The position numbers and the translations under genes were made by a program. A stretch of DNA of 5,451 nt from Lysobacteraceae bacterium. GTDB lineage: Bacteria; Pseudomonadota; Gammaproteobacteria; Xanthomonadales; Xanthomonadaceae. Where the stretch lies: contig JAGNNB010000235.1 in NCBI GenBank assembly GCA_017990865.1, positions 1-5,451 on the forward strand, read 5' to 3'. The notes under the pieces were generated by a model. It was not told the DNA's origin and did not search any database. It saw nothing but the letters and a program-made list of their open reading frames with translations. Within the stretch, counting starts at the first letter, position 1. Each line of letters starts with the position of its first letter. Shown piece after piece: positions 5,095-5,451 of the stretch.

Positions 5095-5403
5095 TCACGG
5101 TTGTTGCAAGATGTCGAAGATCGGCTTGCTATCCTGCGAGGGCGTCGTATCGGATGCGGTCCCGCTGTCGGACACCGTGCCGCTGTCGGCGGTGGTCTCG
5201 CTATCGGCCAAAGTGCCGCTGTCGGCCGTCGTTCCGCTGTCGGCGGTGACGCCGCTATCCTCGATCGTTCCCGTTTCGCCGCCGCCCAGCACTCTCGGAA
5301 GTACCGTCATATCGGTGGAGGGCAGGGTTCTCGCGCCCGAAACCGCATCGAGCTCTTCGACGGCGAGAATGCGTCCGAGAACGCGCGTTTCGTGATCTTT
5401 CAT
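5095..5403 (-). CDS. Gene A: double-glycine-type leader peptide precursor with hexapeptide repeats
   Basis: A 102-residue protein, first of the row in the transcribed direction. The leader (24 residues, KDHETRVLGRILAVEEL then DAVSGA) is the closest to a classical double-glycine leader (ELxxVSG-A). The 78-residue cargo begins with a short linker rich in Thr, Leu and Gly (LPRVLGGGETG, about 35-45). It then has about six or seven hexapeptide units of the DSGTTA type (about 45-87), one with DSE in place of DSG, and ends in PIFDILQQP. ATG 5403 is chosen because AAGGAG lies exactly 6 nt upstream; an in-frame ATG at 5409 would sit next to that site and is less likely. This is by far the best ribosome binding site of the five, so A may be the most strongly made. 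Likely cut and exported by the C39 transporter; function unknown. Confidence 0.88.
   Translation of the reverse strand: MKDHETRVLGRILAVEELDAVSGARTLPSTDMTVLPRVLGGGETGTIEDSGVTADSGTTADSGTLADSETTADSGTVSDSGTASDTTPSQDSKPIFDILQQP
5147..5272. repeat. 18-bp tandem repeat in gene A (about 7 units)
   Basis: Seven consecutive 18-bp units (5147, 5165, 5183, 5201, 5219, 5237, 5255), with the same unit type as in gene B. The first and last are the most diverged. The shared unit between A and B indicates a common origin, with copy number changed by slippage or unequal recombination. Confidence 0.9.
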
Positions 5404-5409
5404 GAACAT

Positions 5410-5415
5410 CTCCTT
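5410..5415 (-). promoter_or_regulatory. Strong ribosome binding site of gene A
   Basis: AAGGAG on the minus strand, 6 nt before ATG 5403. This decides the start of gene A against ATG 5409 and the upstream ATG 5445. Confidence 0.8.
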
Positions 5416-5434
5416 GTGTGGGGCTGGCTTGGAT

Positions 5435-5451
5435 GCGCCCGTCATGGGCGC
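5435..5451 (-). other. Stem-loop upstream of gene A, at the window edge
   Basis: GCGCCC (5435-5440) pairs perfectly with GGGCGC (5446-5451) around a 5-nt loop; pairing may extend beyond the window. It lies about 20 nt before the ribosome binding site of A. It may belong to the end of an upstream gene or to the leader RNA of the cluster. Its core resembles the hairpin at 3493-3514. No promoter for gene A can be seen in the few bases available. Confidence 0.4.

Noticed and set aside
4667..5272. Regular short repeats as a possible CRISPR array
   Set aside because: Units are contiguous 18-bp coding repeats with no spacers and no cas genes nearby.
4517..5395. Plus-strand frames with VVPLSA-type repeats
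   Set aside because: The repeat is the antisense reading of the 18-bp units; the minus strand has the conserved leader and ribosome binding site.

Overview
The window is GC-rich, and every gene I can support lies on the minus strand, so it reads from right to left. The codon use and the CvaB/RaxB-like transporter suggest a proteobacterium, perhaps a gammaproteobacterium of the Xanthomonas/Lysobacter kind. That placement is inference; there is no rRNA or other marker gene here.

Right part (about 3523-5403): a row of five small genes, here called A to E in transcription order. A is at 5095-5403, B at 4624-4914, C at 4211-4363, D at 3928-4131 and E at 3523-3804. Their proteins share a nearly identical N-terminal leader of 24-25 residues with the core RVLGR[IV]LAVEE, ending in VxGA. 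This has the form of a double-glycine-type leader cut by C39 peptidases. The parts after GA differ in length (26-78 residues) and are rich in Asp, Thr, Ser and Gly. A and B carry long runs of a six-residue repeat (DSGTTA-like, encoded by 18-bp tandem repeats), D and E carry about one unit, and C carries none. The gaps between the genes (79-260 nt) contain several perfect or near-perfect inverted repeats, and a segment of about 119 nt is duplicated upstream of B and C.

Middle (1291-3429): a complete peptidase-containing ABC transporter of the CvaB/RaxB class (C39 protease, six-helix membrane domain, ATPase). It directly follows gene E. It is the obvious candidate to remove the shared leaders after GA and export the five peptides. 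No membrane-fusion protein, TolC-like protein, immunity gene or classical modifying enzyme is visible.

Left part (1-1146): the first 382 codons of a circularly permuted ATP-grasp protein (DUF404/DUF407 family), cut by the window edge, with a 144-nt gap after the transporter. This family usually sits in its own conserved operon with an alpha-E protein and a transglutaminase-like protein, so it may be only a neighbour. A role in modifying the Thr/Asp-rich peptides is possible but unsupported.

The most interesting object is the precursor family plus transporter: a multi-peptide secretion cassette in which one leader has been attached to repeat-bearing cores of graded repeat number.
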